NCBI GenBank assembly: GCA_020630435.1
Contig: JAHDBJ010000009.1
Location: 1 to 64,000 of the forward strand
Length of the DNA stretch: 64,000 nucleotides
Reading direction: 5' to 3'
Source of the DNA: Saprospiraceae bacterium
GTDB taxonomy: Bacteria > Bacteroidota > Bacteroidia > Chitinophagales > Saprospiraceae
Shown here: positions 18,222 through 26,707 of the stretch, in pieces
Numbering within the stretch: position 1 is the first letter of the stretch
How the letters are laid out: every line of letters begins with the position of its first letter
Translations under genes and position numbers: made by a program
Notes under the pieces: model-generated
Database searches by the model: none
Seen by the model: only the letters and a program-made list of their open reading frames with translations
What the model was told of the DNA's origin: nothing

Positions 18222-19643
18222 ATGAAACAATTGCTCACACTATCGTTAATATTATGTGTTTTTATAGCTTGTAAAAATACCTCTACGACACAAGAAGTTT
18301 TGTCAACAGCCAAGTTGAAAGGGAAAATTATAAACCCTGTCGGGAAACAAATTACATTGACTAGTATTGTTCCTTTTGGAGAAAAATCTTCAACGGATAC
18401 TCTACTATTAGATGATGAAGGAAACTTTGAAGGAGAATTTATAGTGGAAAAGCCTCAATATGTAAGATTGAACCATAAAGAATATGCTACCTTATATCTT
18501 ACCCCTAATGATGAACTCAATATTACGGTTAATATAGATTCATTTGATGAAACAATTGTATATACTGGAAAGGGTGCAGATGCTAATAATTATCTAAAGG
18601 ATAAGGTATTATTAGAAGAAGATAAATTACCTGGGGTAAAAGATTTATATAGCCTAGAATATAACGATTTCAAAGAAAAAATTGGAACATATAAAGAAAT
18701 ACAAGAGACTCGCCTTACAGCGTTTAAAGGCTTATCAACAGATTTTATAAAAAGTGAAAAAAGAAACAACCAATATAAATGGGTAAATCTAATGAGTAGG
18801 TACAGTAGGTATCATAAGCATTTTACTAAAAAAGAAGAAGTAGAAGACAATTCTAAGGATTATATGGATATAGTAGATCTAAACGATGCATCAAGTCTTC
18901 AAAGTATGGAGTATACAATGTTTATAGGAGAATATTTGTCAAATGAAACGACTAAACACATCAAAGAAAATGAATTAGATGAGAGTGACAGCAATTTGTA
19001 TTTTAAGACTTCCAATATTTTTATTAGTAAGTTATTTAAAAATGATAAAATTAAAACATTTTTAGAAGCCAAGAATTTACATGATCGAATTAAATATTTG
19101 GGGGTTAACGGTGTTGATAGTGATTATGAAAAATTTAAATCCAAAGAGAAATATAAACCTTATTTAGCATCTATTAATGAACAGTATGATAAATGGGCAC
19201 CTTTAAAAACAGGGGCTTTAGCGAAAGATTTTGAAATTGTAGATCTAGAAGGACAGAAGAAGAAACTAAGTGATTATCGAGGAAAATATGTGTATATTGA
19301 TGTGTGGGCAACGTGGTGTGGTCCATGTCGTGGAGAAATACCACACTTGGAAAAATTACAAGAAGAATACGAGGATAAAAATATTGTCTTTATGAGCGTT
19401 TCTATTGATAACAAAAAAGAGACTTGGGCGAGAATGGTGAAAGATAAAAAGATGAAAGGAGAACAAGTCTTTATTGAAGGCGCATGGAATTCTTCATTAG
19501 CCAAAGACTATAATATAGGAAGTATTCCTCGTTTTATGTTAATAGACAAAGAAGGGAAAATTATTTCTGCCAATGAAAAACGACCTTCGAGTAAAAGCAT
19601 TAGAGCCTTGTTTAATGGTTTAGATGGGATAGCAATGAGGTAA
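18222..19643 (+). CDS. TlpA-like thioredoxin-domain lipoprotein with N-terminal DUF4369-type domain
   Basis: A 473-aa envelope protein. The lipobox in LSLILCVFIACKN puts the lipidated Cys at residue 17. Residues ~30-110 form a beta domain (LKGKIINPVGKQITLTS) of the DUF4369 type. A helical middle of ~200 residues follows. The C-terminal thioredoxin/AhpC-TSA domain has YIDVWATWCGPCRGEIPHL with the CGPC redox pair near residue 365 and the cis-Pro loop GSIPRFMLIDKEGK. Such proteins are periplasmic disulfide reductases, often linked to cytochrome maturation or oxidative stress in Bacteroidota; the partner is unknown. A 17-bp hairpin follows directly. Confidence 0.9.
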   Translation: MKQLLTLSLILCVFIACKNTSTTQEVLSTAKLKGKIINPVGKQITLTSIVPFGEKSSTDTLLLDDEGNFEGEFIVEKPQYVRLNHKEYATLYLTPNDELNITVNIDSFDETIVYTGKGADANNYLKDKVLLEEDKLPGVKDLYSLEYNDFKEKIGTYKEIQETRLTAFKGLSTDFIKSEKRNNQYKWVNLMSRYSRYHKHFTKKEEVEDNSKDYMDIVDLNDASSLQSMEYTMFIGEYLSNETTKHIKENELDESDSNLYFKTSNIFISKLFKNDKIKTFLEAKNLHDRIKYLGVNGVDSDYEKFKSKEKYKPYLASINEQYDKWAPLKTGALAKDFEIVDLEGQKKKLSDYRGKYVYIDVWATWCGPCRGEIPHLEKLQEEYEDKNIVFMSVSIDNKKETWARMVKDKKMKGEQVFIEGAWNSSLAKDYNIGSIPRFMLIDKEGKIISANEKRPSSKSIRALFNGLDGIAMR

Positions 19644-19659
19644 TTATATTTTTTGTAAA

Positions 19660-19699
19660 AAAGATAGGGTAGAATAATCAAATATTCTACCCTATCTTT
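19660..19699 (+). terminator. 17-bp perfect hairpin between TlpA-like gene and rlmN
   Basis: Bases 19660-19676 and 19683-19699 are exact reverse complements with a 6-nt loop. The right arm ends in TTTG, and its last bases form TATCTTTG (19693-19700), a perfect TAnnTTTG element for rlmN, so terminator and promoter are overlaid. Confidence 0.7.
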
Positions 19700-19704
19700 G
19701 TGTT

Positions 19705-20757
19705 ATGGAATCAACGATGATTAAGAAAGACATTCGAAAATTATCTCTTGAAGAGTTAACAACGATTTTTGTAGAGCTAGGGGAAGCAAAATTTCGGGCA
19801 AAGCAAGTACATGAATGGCTCTGGAAGAAAGGCGTAGGGCGTTTTGATGAAATGAGTAATTTATCAAAAAAGCTGCGCTTATTCCTAGAAGAACACTTCC
19901 TAATCCATCGTATCCTAGAAGATAAAGTGCAGCGCAGTTTTGATGGAACTATCAAAAGTCGCTTTCGATTGCATGATGGTCATTTAATTGAGTCTGTCCT
20001 GATTCCTGTTCCTAGTGAAAAGCGATTTACGGTCTGTGTATCTTCTCAGGTAGGTTGTAGTTTGACCTGCAAATTTTGTGCAACTGGTCAGATGAAACGG
20101 ATTCGTAACCTCGATGCTGCCGAAATTTATGATCAAGTTGTTCTTGTGAATCAACAATCATTAGCAACCTTTGATCATCCGCTTACCAATATTGTATATA
20201 TGGGTATGGGAGAACCCTTACTAGCCTATAAAAATGTACTGGAAAGTGTAAAATTAATTACAGCACCTTGGGGCTTAAATATGTCTCCTCGTCGGATAAC
20301 TGTCAGTACAGCAGGTATTGCTAAAATGATAAAAAAACTAGCCGATGATGCGGTTAGATTCAATTTAGCTTTATCGCTCCATGCTGCTAACGATGCCAAA
20401 CGAGACGAAATGATGCCGATTAATGAACAGAATAATCTAGCAGTTCTCGTAGAAGCACTTAAATATTTTTATAGAAAAACAAAAAATAAAATCAGCTACG
20501 AGTATATTGCATTTCAAGGTTTAAATGATGGCTTGGAAGATGCCGAGCAATTGGTGAAATTGTGTAAACACTTTCCTGTAAAAGTAAATATCATTGAGTA
20601 CAACCCCGTCGATGGCGTAGATTATATTAAAGCTGACGAAGATAAGATAGATAAATTTGCTCGTTACCTTAGAGCAAAAAAGGTAATGGTTACGGTGCGA
20701 AGAAGTCGAGGAAAAGATATAGATGCCGCTTGTGGGCAATTGGCAAATAAAGATTGA
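19705..20757 (+). CDS. rlmN: 23S rRNA (adenine(2503)-C(2))-methyltransferase RlmN
   Basis: A radical-SAM methyltransferase that methylates C2 of A2503 in 23S rRNA and A37 in some tRNAs. The 4Fe-4S motif CxxxCxxC is VGCSLTCKFCATGQ (Cys118, 122, 125 from the first ATG). MGMGEPLLAYKNVLES, STAGIAKMI and SLHAANDAKRDEMMP follow in family order. The methyl-carrying Cys is in DIDAACGQLANK close to the C-terminus. At 350 aa it is full length. ATGs occur at 19705 and 19717; the second gives MIKKDIRKLSLEEL, which fits the family N-terminus better. The TAnnTTTG element at 19693-19700 is so close that transcription would begin at or just after the first ATG, which also favours 19717 or a leaderless mRNA. 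Confidence 0.95.
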   Translation: MESTMIKKDIRKLSLEELTTIFVELGEAKFRAKQVHEWLWKKGVGRFDEMSNLSKKLRLFLEEHFLIHRILEDKVQRSFDGTIKSRFRLHDGHLIESVLIPVPSEKRFTVCVSSQVGCSLTCKFCATGQMKRIRNLDAAEIYDQVVLVNQQSLATFDHPLTNIVYMGMGEPLLAYKNVLESVKLITAPWGLNMSPRRITVSTAGIAKMIKKLADDAVRFNLALSLHAANDAKRDEMMPINEQNNLAVLVEALKYFYRKTKNKISYEYIAFQGLNDGLEDAEQLVKLCKHFPVKVNIIEYNPVDGVDYIKADEDKIDKFARYLRAKKVMVTVRRSRGKDIDAACGQLANKD

Positions 20758-20837
20758 GATTACAAAAGCAGCAGATTAACTTATTAGAGAGTTTTATCTG
20801 TAAGATTACAAAACGAAAAACTAATACCTGACTAGAT

Positions 20838-21221
20838 ATGAACCGCCGAAAATTTTACTTTCTGCTTGGTTTCGTTTCCTTGATTTTATGCTTTGTTTTA
20901 ATACCCATGCATATTTCAACGGCTCTTTATGATAATATTGGCTTCTCGATTTTTTGTTTATTGTTTTTTATTATCCTATCAATAATAGTTTATCAAATAG
21001 GTGAAAATATTGCCAATAGCAAAAACAAAAATGATTTTACAAGACTCATAATTGGTGTAATTGCCTTCAAAATGTTTGCTGCTGTTGCGATTGTATTGAT
21101 TTATGATAAATTATTTTTGCCAACATCTAACCTATTTATTCTTCCTTTTTTTATTATTTACTTTTGTTATTCTATTTTTGAATATTATATTTTAATTAAA
21201 TTAGGTAAACAAGAAAAATAA
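20838..21221 (+). CDS. Four-helix integral membrane protein, unknown function
   Basis: A 127-aa protein that is almost entirely hydrophobic, with four predicted membrane helices at about residues 6-28, 35-54, 68-88 and 96-118, and a short charged C-terminus (LIKLGKQEK). No family is recognised; the layout resembles small AtpI-like or lipid-associated membrane proteins, which is only a shape argument. It ends 17 bases before the biotin carrier gene and is probably co-transcribed with it. Confidence 0.7.
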   Translation: MNRRKFYFLLGFVSLILCFVLIPMHISTALYDNIGFSIFCLLFFIILSIIVYQIGENIANSKNKNDFTRLIIGVIAFKMFAAVAIVLIYDKLFLPTSNLFILPFFIIYFCYSIFEYYILIKLGKQEK

Positions 21222-21238
21222 AACAAGCGAACAGATAA

Positions 21239-21718
21239 ATGGAGAAATATCAAATTAGTGTAAACGATAGCTTTGAATTGAATATCAGTCCTGATGAGCA
21301 TTCTCTTGATTTTGTGAAAGAGCAGAACGGACAATTTCATATTTTATATAAAAATAAAGCATACAAAGCAGAACTTTTGGAACAAGACGCCAATGGTAAA
21401 ACTTTTTTAATAAAAATTAATAATAATAAATATACTATAGCAGTCAAGGACAAATACGATCAACTCGTTAAAAAACTAGGTCTCTCTAACCTTTCTTCTA
21501 GTAAGATGAATAATGTGAAAGCGCCAATGCCAGGCTTAGTATTAGATATTCAAGTAGAAGCAGGCCAACGTGTTCAAAAAGGAGATCCTTTACTTATCCT
21601 TGAAGCTATGAAAATGGAAAATGTTATTAAAGCAACAGGCGATGCGACTATCAAAGAAGTTATCATTGGTAAAGGAATAGCCGTTGATAAAGGACAACTT
21701 TTAATAGAAATGGAATAG
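21239..21718 (+). CDS. Biotin carboxyl carrier protein (acyl-CoA carboxylase biotinyl subunit)
   Basis: A 159-aa carrier that shuttles carboxybiotin between biotin carboxylase and a carboxyltransferase. The C-terminal ~70 residues are the biotinyl/lipoyl fold: KAPMPGLVLDIQVEAGQRVQKGD, then LILEAMKMEN with the biotinylated Lys at residue 125. The N-terminal ~80 residues form the small extension common in Bacteroidota acetyl/propionyl-CoA carboxylase biotin subunits. Carboxylase and transferase subunits are not in the window. It converges with the decarboxylase gene, one base between stop codons. Confidence 0.9.
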   Translation: MEKYQISVNDSFELNISPDEHSLDFVKEQNGQFHILYKNKAYKAELLEQDANGKTFLIKINNNKYTIAVKDKYDQLVKKLGLSNLSSSKMNNVKAPMPGLVLDIQVEAGQRVQKGDPLLILEAMKMENVIKATGDATIKEVIIGKGIAVDKGQLLIEME

Positions 21719-21719
21719 A

Positions 21720-23141
21720 TTATATTTCATTCGCTATTCGTTCAATAAAACTCAGCAGCTCATCGAATTCTTGTTCTCCACTAAAAGGGTTCATAAGTGT
21801 GGTACGCATATATTGTATACCCCTTAATTGTGTTTGGACAATATAGAAATTTCCCTTTTCGAGAATAGCTTGTCGGAGTTTTTTGTTTAATAGATTTTGT
21901 GACGTTATTGAATTGCCTTCTTTTTTATATCTAAAACAAACAATATTGGTCTGAGGGAAAGTTGCTAGTTCGAAATTAGGGCGTTCAGTTATTTTCTGGG
22001 CAAATAATCGTGCTGCATCATACGCTGCTGTTACATATTCATCAATAAATGGAGTTCCATATTCTTTAAATAATACAAAAGGATGCAGGCACATCATCAG
22101 CTTAGTACATTCTACGGTTCGGGTTCCTGTATTGTACCAATCAGAATTTTCATCAAATAAATAATCGGCTTTTTGTTTAAAAGTTTGATAAGAGGTCTTA
22201 TTATTTTTATAAATAATGGCAGTTGATAAGGCTGGTGTCAACATCATTTTATGAAAATCAATAATGATAGAATCGGCGTAAACTAAACCATTTAAATAGT
22301 GTTTGTATTTTGGCGAAAATAAGACTGCTCCACCATGCGCACAATCGGCATGAAACCAGAGCTTGTGTTGTTGACAGAATTTCCCGATGGCTTCCAAGTC
22401 GTCATAAACGCCAGTAGCTGTATTACTAGCACTACCCACTACAGCTATGACTTCTATACCTTCTTTGATTGCATTTTGATAGTAAGTTTCAAGTAAGTCT
22501 GTACGCATTTGAAAGTGCGCATTACTAGGAATTTTAATGATACCGTTGCTTCCCCATCCCATCATACGCACCGCACGATCAACACTATAATGCGCCTCTT
22601 CAGAAACCATTAGAGCATATTGTTTATGTGTACCATTTTCCCAAATATCTTCTTGAGATTGAACACTTCGGGCTGTTAAAAGAGCGGTTAAATTAGCTAA
22701 TGTTCCTCCAGAGGTAAAGATGCCGCCAGCGTTCCCATCGTACCCAATAGCAGCAGCTAGCTTTTCAAAAATCAATTTTTCCATAATGGTAGAAACCATG
22801 CCCATTTCATATACAGCCATTCCATTATTCAATAAAGCAGAAACCATATTCGATAATAAACCAGTAGGCATAGGAGCAGATACTTGATGTCCCATATAAT
22901 TAGGGTGGTGGACATGGATAGAGTGTTGAATAACAGCTTTATAAAAGTCAGCTAGAGGAATGGACTCATCTTCTAATTTTTCTTTCCAAAATTTATATTG
23001 AGCATTTGGGGTTTGATAGGGGTAGATTGGGATGTTTTTAGCCTGACAGTCTTGGAGATAATCAGCTATGATGTCAATAAGCTGTTGTGCTATAGTTCTA
23101 AATTTTTTAGGATCATAGGCGGTATGAAGCGTAGGTCTCAT
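21720..23141 (-). CDS. PLP-dependent group II amino acid decarboxylase
   Basis: A 473-aa cytosolic enzyme of the group II decarboxylase family (aromatic amino acid, glutamate or L-2,4-diaminobutyrate decarboxylases). Diagnostic segments are HPNYMGHQVSAPMPTGLLS, GGIFTSGGTLANLTALLTAR (phosphate-binding region), WFHADCAHGGAVLFSP (Asp that contacts the PLP nitrogen), and IIIDFHKMMLTPA with the Schiff-base Lys near residue 297. Substrate cannot be set from motifs; diaminobutyrate or aromatic amino acids are the leading options. It stands alone, convergent with the biotin carrier gene. Confidence 0.88.
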   Translation of the reverse strand: MRPTLHTAYDPKKFRTIAQQLIDIIADYLQDCQAKNIPIYPYQTPNAQYKFWKEKLEDESIPLADFYKAVIQHSIHVHHPNYMGHQVSAPMPTGLLSNMVSALLNNGMAVYEMGMVSTIMEKLIFEKLAAAIGYDGNAGGIFTSGGTLANLTALLTARSVQSQEDIWENGTHKQYALMVSEEAHYSVDRAVRMMGWGSNGIIKIPSNAHFQMRTDLLETYYQNAIKEGIEVIAVVGSASNTATGVYDDLEAIGKFCQQHKLWFHADCAHGGAVLFSPKYKHYLNGLVYADSIIIDFHKMMLTPALSTAIIYKNNKTSYQTFKQKADYLFDENSDWYNTGTRTVECTKLMMCLHPFVLFKEYGTPFIDEYVTAAYDAARLFAQKITERPNFELATFPQTNIVCFRYKKEGNSITSQNLLNKKLRQAILEKGNFYIVQTQLRGIQYMRTTLMNPFSGEQEFDELLSFIERIANEI

Positions 23142-23244
23142 TTTAGTTTTTTGGGCAAGATATAAAAATTAATATCATTTAGAATTCTAAAAAGCAAGGA
23201 AAAATAGCTGAACAAATAAAAATAGTGTAGTTTATAAAACCTAT

Positions 23245-23293
23245 AGCTAAAAAAGGCAATTTCTATTTTAAACAGAAATTACCTTTTTTAGCT
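23245..23293 (-). terminator. Terminator of the cytolysin-like gene
   Basis: A 20-bp stem (23245-23264/23274-23293) with a single imperfect pair that is a C-A mismatch on the plus strand but a G-U wobble on the minus strand. This orientation and the position 22 bases after the minus-strand gene favour minus-strand use. Confidence 0.75.
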
Positions 23294-23314
23294 TCCTGAG
23301 GATAAGGTTAAATT

Positions 23315-25264
23315 TTAATCTGTAATGTCTGGTCGGTTACGAAGATAAAAAAGTAGAGCCATAGGATCACCATCTGCAACTACCCTAATCGTTCTAATAA
23401 TGGGGCCTGTTTCTATAAGATTTTGAAGTTCTTGTAAATCTGCAAGCCTTCCGCCTTCTTCATTTGACCAATCGTCTTCGTGCATTTTCATTTTAAAAGT
23501 GATTTTGGATTGAGGGTCTTTTAAATCAATTTTAAATATTCGACGATATTTGTCTGGAACAAAAAAACTATTGTTATTATTAGTTTTTCCTGAAGCATTA
23601 ATTAGGAGTGGAGTACCACTATAAAAGGGATAATTGTTGTCTTCATCTACCATAATAGGATTATTCTTAGAACCATAATACATCATTCCTTTATCAATTT
23701 TTACGGTTCCAAGAGCAGTCTCTGTAGTAACTACACCCTTGTTTAAATGATCTTTATCTTTAATTTCTCCATCTGTACCGAAAGCCTTAATTTTTGCCCA
23801 GCCACTCATTTCAGATTCTCCATCAATCCCATCATCAGAATCTATGGCGTCGATTTCATATAACCCCGCTTCAACCCATTGATAACGTAATTCACAGGTT
23901 CGCTGAGGAACTTCGTCAATATTTGTGCTAGATTCCATTAGATCACCATTGAGATTAAATAATGAAAAAGAAATAGGGAAAGCTGATTGAGGACTAGTAT
24001 TTTCAAGAAAGGTTGATAATAAATTGATAAAACGATTGAAGTCTGTTAGGCCATTATCATCTTGAGTTAATGTTTTTACGACCATCCCATTTTGATTACC
24101 TGAACCGCCAATAAACATAATATTTATTTTACTCTCTTCTATTAATTTGTGGTATTTGTATAGTGAACTGAGAGAAAAACTACCTACAAGATTTTCATAC
24201 TTAGCATTGGCTTTAAACATTGTATTATAGGATTCAGAGGTTGTTTCCATAGCAATAAGGCAGCGTTTACCATAAGTTACTGCTCCAACATAAACGGATG
24301 TTTGTGGATTATAATTTGAAGCATTAACTTGGTCTTTAAAAAACTGTTGATTCATAGGAAATGCTCCTATTGAAAATTGATCCAAATTAATATCTATTAG
24401 TATTCGATCAATTACTTTATTATTTGAATAATCAAACATGGAACTGCCTTCAAATCCCATATAAGATCCCCCCATACTTACTTGGACTTGTTCATCCTCC
24501 TCATTGTGTATTTTTGAAAATCTAGCAGACATTACTGTAGGAGAATTTGAACTAATACGATTTATCAATTGATTTTGGGCTGTCATAATATATGCAGGAT
24601 TGGAGGGGTCAGCTTCTATATAATTTTGTCCTTCTGTGAGTATAGCATCTGTAAATATTGACATTTTTTCTCTTGGGGCTTGCTCTGCCACAAAATTTCC
24701 AGTCTGTGCAAATGCAGATAATTTATACAAAGCACCAGGATAGATAGAATGTTTAACTTTAGAAGAAGGGGGAACGGCTAGATCTAGATTTTCTACTGTA
24801 ATTTTATTTATACGAGAAAAACATTCAAATTGTCCTTCTTCTTCTCTAGTATCTTCTGAAGTAGGTGTTAATTTTTTACCGTTATTGGGAACACCATTAT
24901 CTTTTATTATTTGTTTTGTGGTATTACCTGAATTGTAAGTAGTATTGAGCTTGACGAATTTAGTGATGTTTTTTGACTTGATATTGAAAGTAGTTTTGGT
25001 TTTAGAGATAGTAGATGGCGTGGTGGTTGGATTAATTTTACTTGAGGCAATGTTATTTCCTAATTTTATTTTTAATGTTTTTTCAAATTGTTTTTTTGCA
25101 CTTATGTTTTTGGGTGTATCGTAGATAGGGGCAAAGTAAATTTTGGGATTAACCTGTATAGAGGTTATTTTATTTGAGTGTTTAAACAGTTTAGGTTGGC
25201 TATTCAAAAAAGGGATGAAAATAATTAAATAGACTAGGGGTGTTAAAATGGGCTTGATTTTCAT
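23315..25264 (-). CDS. Thiol-activated cytolysin (cholesterol-dependent cytolysin)-like pore-forming protein
   Basis: A predicted secreted toxin. The ATG at 25264 gives a signal peptide (MKIKPILTPLVYLIIFIPFLNS) and 649 aa; the longer frame to 25303 needs a TTG and buries it. Residues ~25-135 are a low-complexity Lys/Asn/Thr linker. From ~140 the CDC core begins: HSIYPGALYKLSAF near 169, VGAVTYGKRCLIAMETTSES (compare the YGR...E/LxxTS block of CDCs), INIMFIGGSGNQNGMVVKTL with the Gly-Gly pair of the domain-3 hinge near 385, and FPISFSLFNLNGDLMES matching the PISYTxxFLxDN block. The usual domain 4 with undecapeptide ECTGLAWEWWR is not present; a different ~150-residue C-terminal domain follows. 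No T9SS sorting domain is seen. Membrane target is unknown. Confidence 0.8.
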   Translation of the reverse strand: MKIKPILTPLVYLIIFIPFLNSQPKLFKHSNKITSIQVNPKIYFAPIYDTPKNISAKKQFEKTLKIKLGNNIASSKINPTTTPSTISKTKTTFNIKSKNITKFVKLNTTYNSGNTTKQIIKDNGVPNNGKKLTPTSEDTREEEGQFECFSRINKITVENLDLAVPPSSKVKHSIYPGALYKLSAFAQTGNFVAEQAPREKMSIFTDAILTEGQNYIEADPSNPAYIMTAQNQLINRISSNSPTVMSARFSKIHNEEDEQVQVSMGGSYMGFEGSSMFDYSNNKVIDRILIDINLDQFSIGAFPMNQQFFKDQVNASNYNPQTSVYVGAVTYGKRCLIAMETTSESYNTMFKANAKYENLVGSFSLSSLYKYHKLIEESKINIMFIGGSGNQNGMVVKTLTQDDNGLTDFNRFINLLSTFLENTSPQSAFPISFSLFNLNGDLMESSTNIDEVPQRTCELRYQWVEAGLYEIDAIDSDDGIDGESEMSGWAKIKAFGTDGEIKDKDHLNKGVVTTETALGTVKIDKGMMYYGSKNNPIMVDEDNNYPFYSGTPLLINASGKTNNNNSFFVPDKYRRIFKIDLKDPQSKITFKMKMHEDDWSNEEGGRLADLQELQNLIETGPIIRTIRVVADGDPMALLFYLRNRPDITD

Positions 25265-25610
25265 TTTATTGTTTTTAGTGAAATAATATTTCATAGGGTA
25301 CAACAGTTATCATGTGATTACTGTTATTGAAGGATTTAGACCAATTCTTTATAGTTGAAAAATAAAACGAGGTAAAGGCAATTCGGCTACAATACGGGGT
25401 AAAACATTAATGTCGAATGTATCAATAAAGGATAATCATGAGTGAGGTGATTTTTCTTATTAGAACCTCATGGTGCAGTATAGATATATGAAATGTATTA
25501 TTGCATACATATTGTATAATACGAATATAAATGTAGGGACAATTTGAATTAGAGTCAAGAACTACTAAGGATAGCACTTGTTATTTTTACGTTAAAATGA
25601 ATAGCACTCA
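25265..25610. other. Non-coding spacer
   Basis: About 350 bases upstream of the cytolysin-like gene hold no supportable gene. A short direct repeat ATAGCACT occurs near 25573 and 25601, and a weak 5-bp inverted repeat (GAGGT/ACCTC) near 25446-25470. No TAnnTTTG element was found on the minus strand. Confidence 0.4.
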
Positions 25611-25663
25611 AAAAAAACCTTCTGCGATTCAGATTTGAGCAATCAGAAAATACACAGAAGGTT
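25611..25663 (-). terminator. Putative terminator of the DUF3108 gene
   Basis: On the minus strand a 9-bp inverted repeat (25655-25663 and 25616-25624) with a long loop is followed by eight T residues, 48 bases beyond the DUF3108 stop codon. Confidence 0.6.
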
Positions 25664-25711
25664 CTTAAAAAATCCTAATAAAATTTAGGATGAAATTTAT
25701 ATTGATATTTT

Positions 25712-26566
25712 TTAGTTAACTTTTGCTTCCATATCGTATTTAAGTCCTTTATAACTTTTTAGAATGGCCTTTACAGAACCAACGGATACAGGAGACTCAA
25801 TCAATAAAGGGATTCGATTTTTATCGTCCGAAACCCAAATGTTCATTTCGTCCCCTTCGTTAAAGACTTCTCCTGTTATCAATTCTGGACTGAATTTGAT
25901 CGTTTTGAATTTACCTTTCCCTTTCACCCTTTTTTGAGCTTCTTTTCCCTTATATCGGACACTTAAAGGATAGGTTTTTTTATTCATAAAAATTTTAACA
26001 GGGAATTTCTCTCCTTTGTCAAAATTTTCAAAATCAATATTTCTAGAAAAATAAACGATGGATAAAATATCGTGCATACAACCATCTAAAGGATACTCCC
26101 TTCTGACGGCATCATGCTCTGATTTGCCTCTATGAGATACAGCGACATTGTTTTCTTGATCAAAGTTTATCTTATCGTAGAGTTTGTATTTTCCTTCGTT
26201 CAATTTAACAACTGAAGTTTCAGGTAAGAGTGTATTTTTATTAATATAAGTATCGTAGTAATCTCTAACTTTGAAAAACCACTCGTAGCTTTTATAGGTA
26301 CGACCTACGGCAGAAAGATGGTATTGACCATCTAATTCTTTTACCTTGAATCGGACTTCTCCTGCTGAAAGCCAAACAAAATTCCAGTTATAGTACAGTT
26401 TATAGACGATTTCTTCGCCGTCTGTAAATACGTTATTTTCCATTAGACAAGGATCGTATTGTCTAATATTTTCTTCGTTGGGATTTTTTGTTTCCATAGG
26501 AGCGACAAAAGCAAAACTAAAAATAGTCAACAGCGCAAGCCCACTTAATTGAATATATCGTTTCAT
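25712..26566 (-). CDS. DUF3108 domain-containing periplasmic protein
   Basis: A 284-aa exported protein with a signal peptide (MKRYIQLSGLALLTIFSFAFVA). The mature part is a single beta-rich DUF3108 domain: FTDGEEIVYKLYYNWNFVWLSAGEVRFKV, then SYEWFFKVRDYYDTYINK and MHDILSIVYFSRNIDF. DUF3108 proteins are widespread in the Bacteroidota envelope; no biochemical role is established. The gene is preceded by a 141-bp AT-rich spacer and followed by a hairpin with a T-run, so it is likely monocistronic. Confidence 0.88.
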   Translation of the reverse strand: MKRYIQLSGLALLTIFSFAFVAPMETKNPNEENIRQYDPCLMENNVFTDGEEIVYKLYYNWNFVWLSAGEVRFKVKELDGQYHLSAVGRTYKSYEWFFKVRDYYDTYINKNTLLPETSVVKLNEGKYKLYDKINFDQENNVAVSHRGKSEHDAVRREYPLDGCMHDILSIVYFSRNIDFENFDKGEKFPVKIFMNKKTYPLSVRYKGKEAQKRVKGKGKFKTIKFSPELITGEVFNEGDEMNIWVSDDKNRIPLLIESPVSVGSVKAILKSYKGLKYDMEAKVN

Positions 26567-26707
26567 TGTTTATCGTTTTTAAAAAAAAATTCTAAAAAAG
26601 CAAAATAGAATATACTTCTTTAAACGAAGAATACCCCTAATCCGTTACTTATCAGAATGTTAATTTTTGTTACGCAGATTATTAAAATACGCAGAAAGGC
26701 AACTTTT

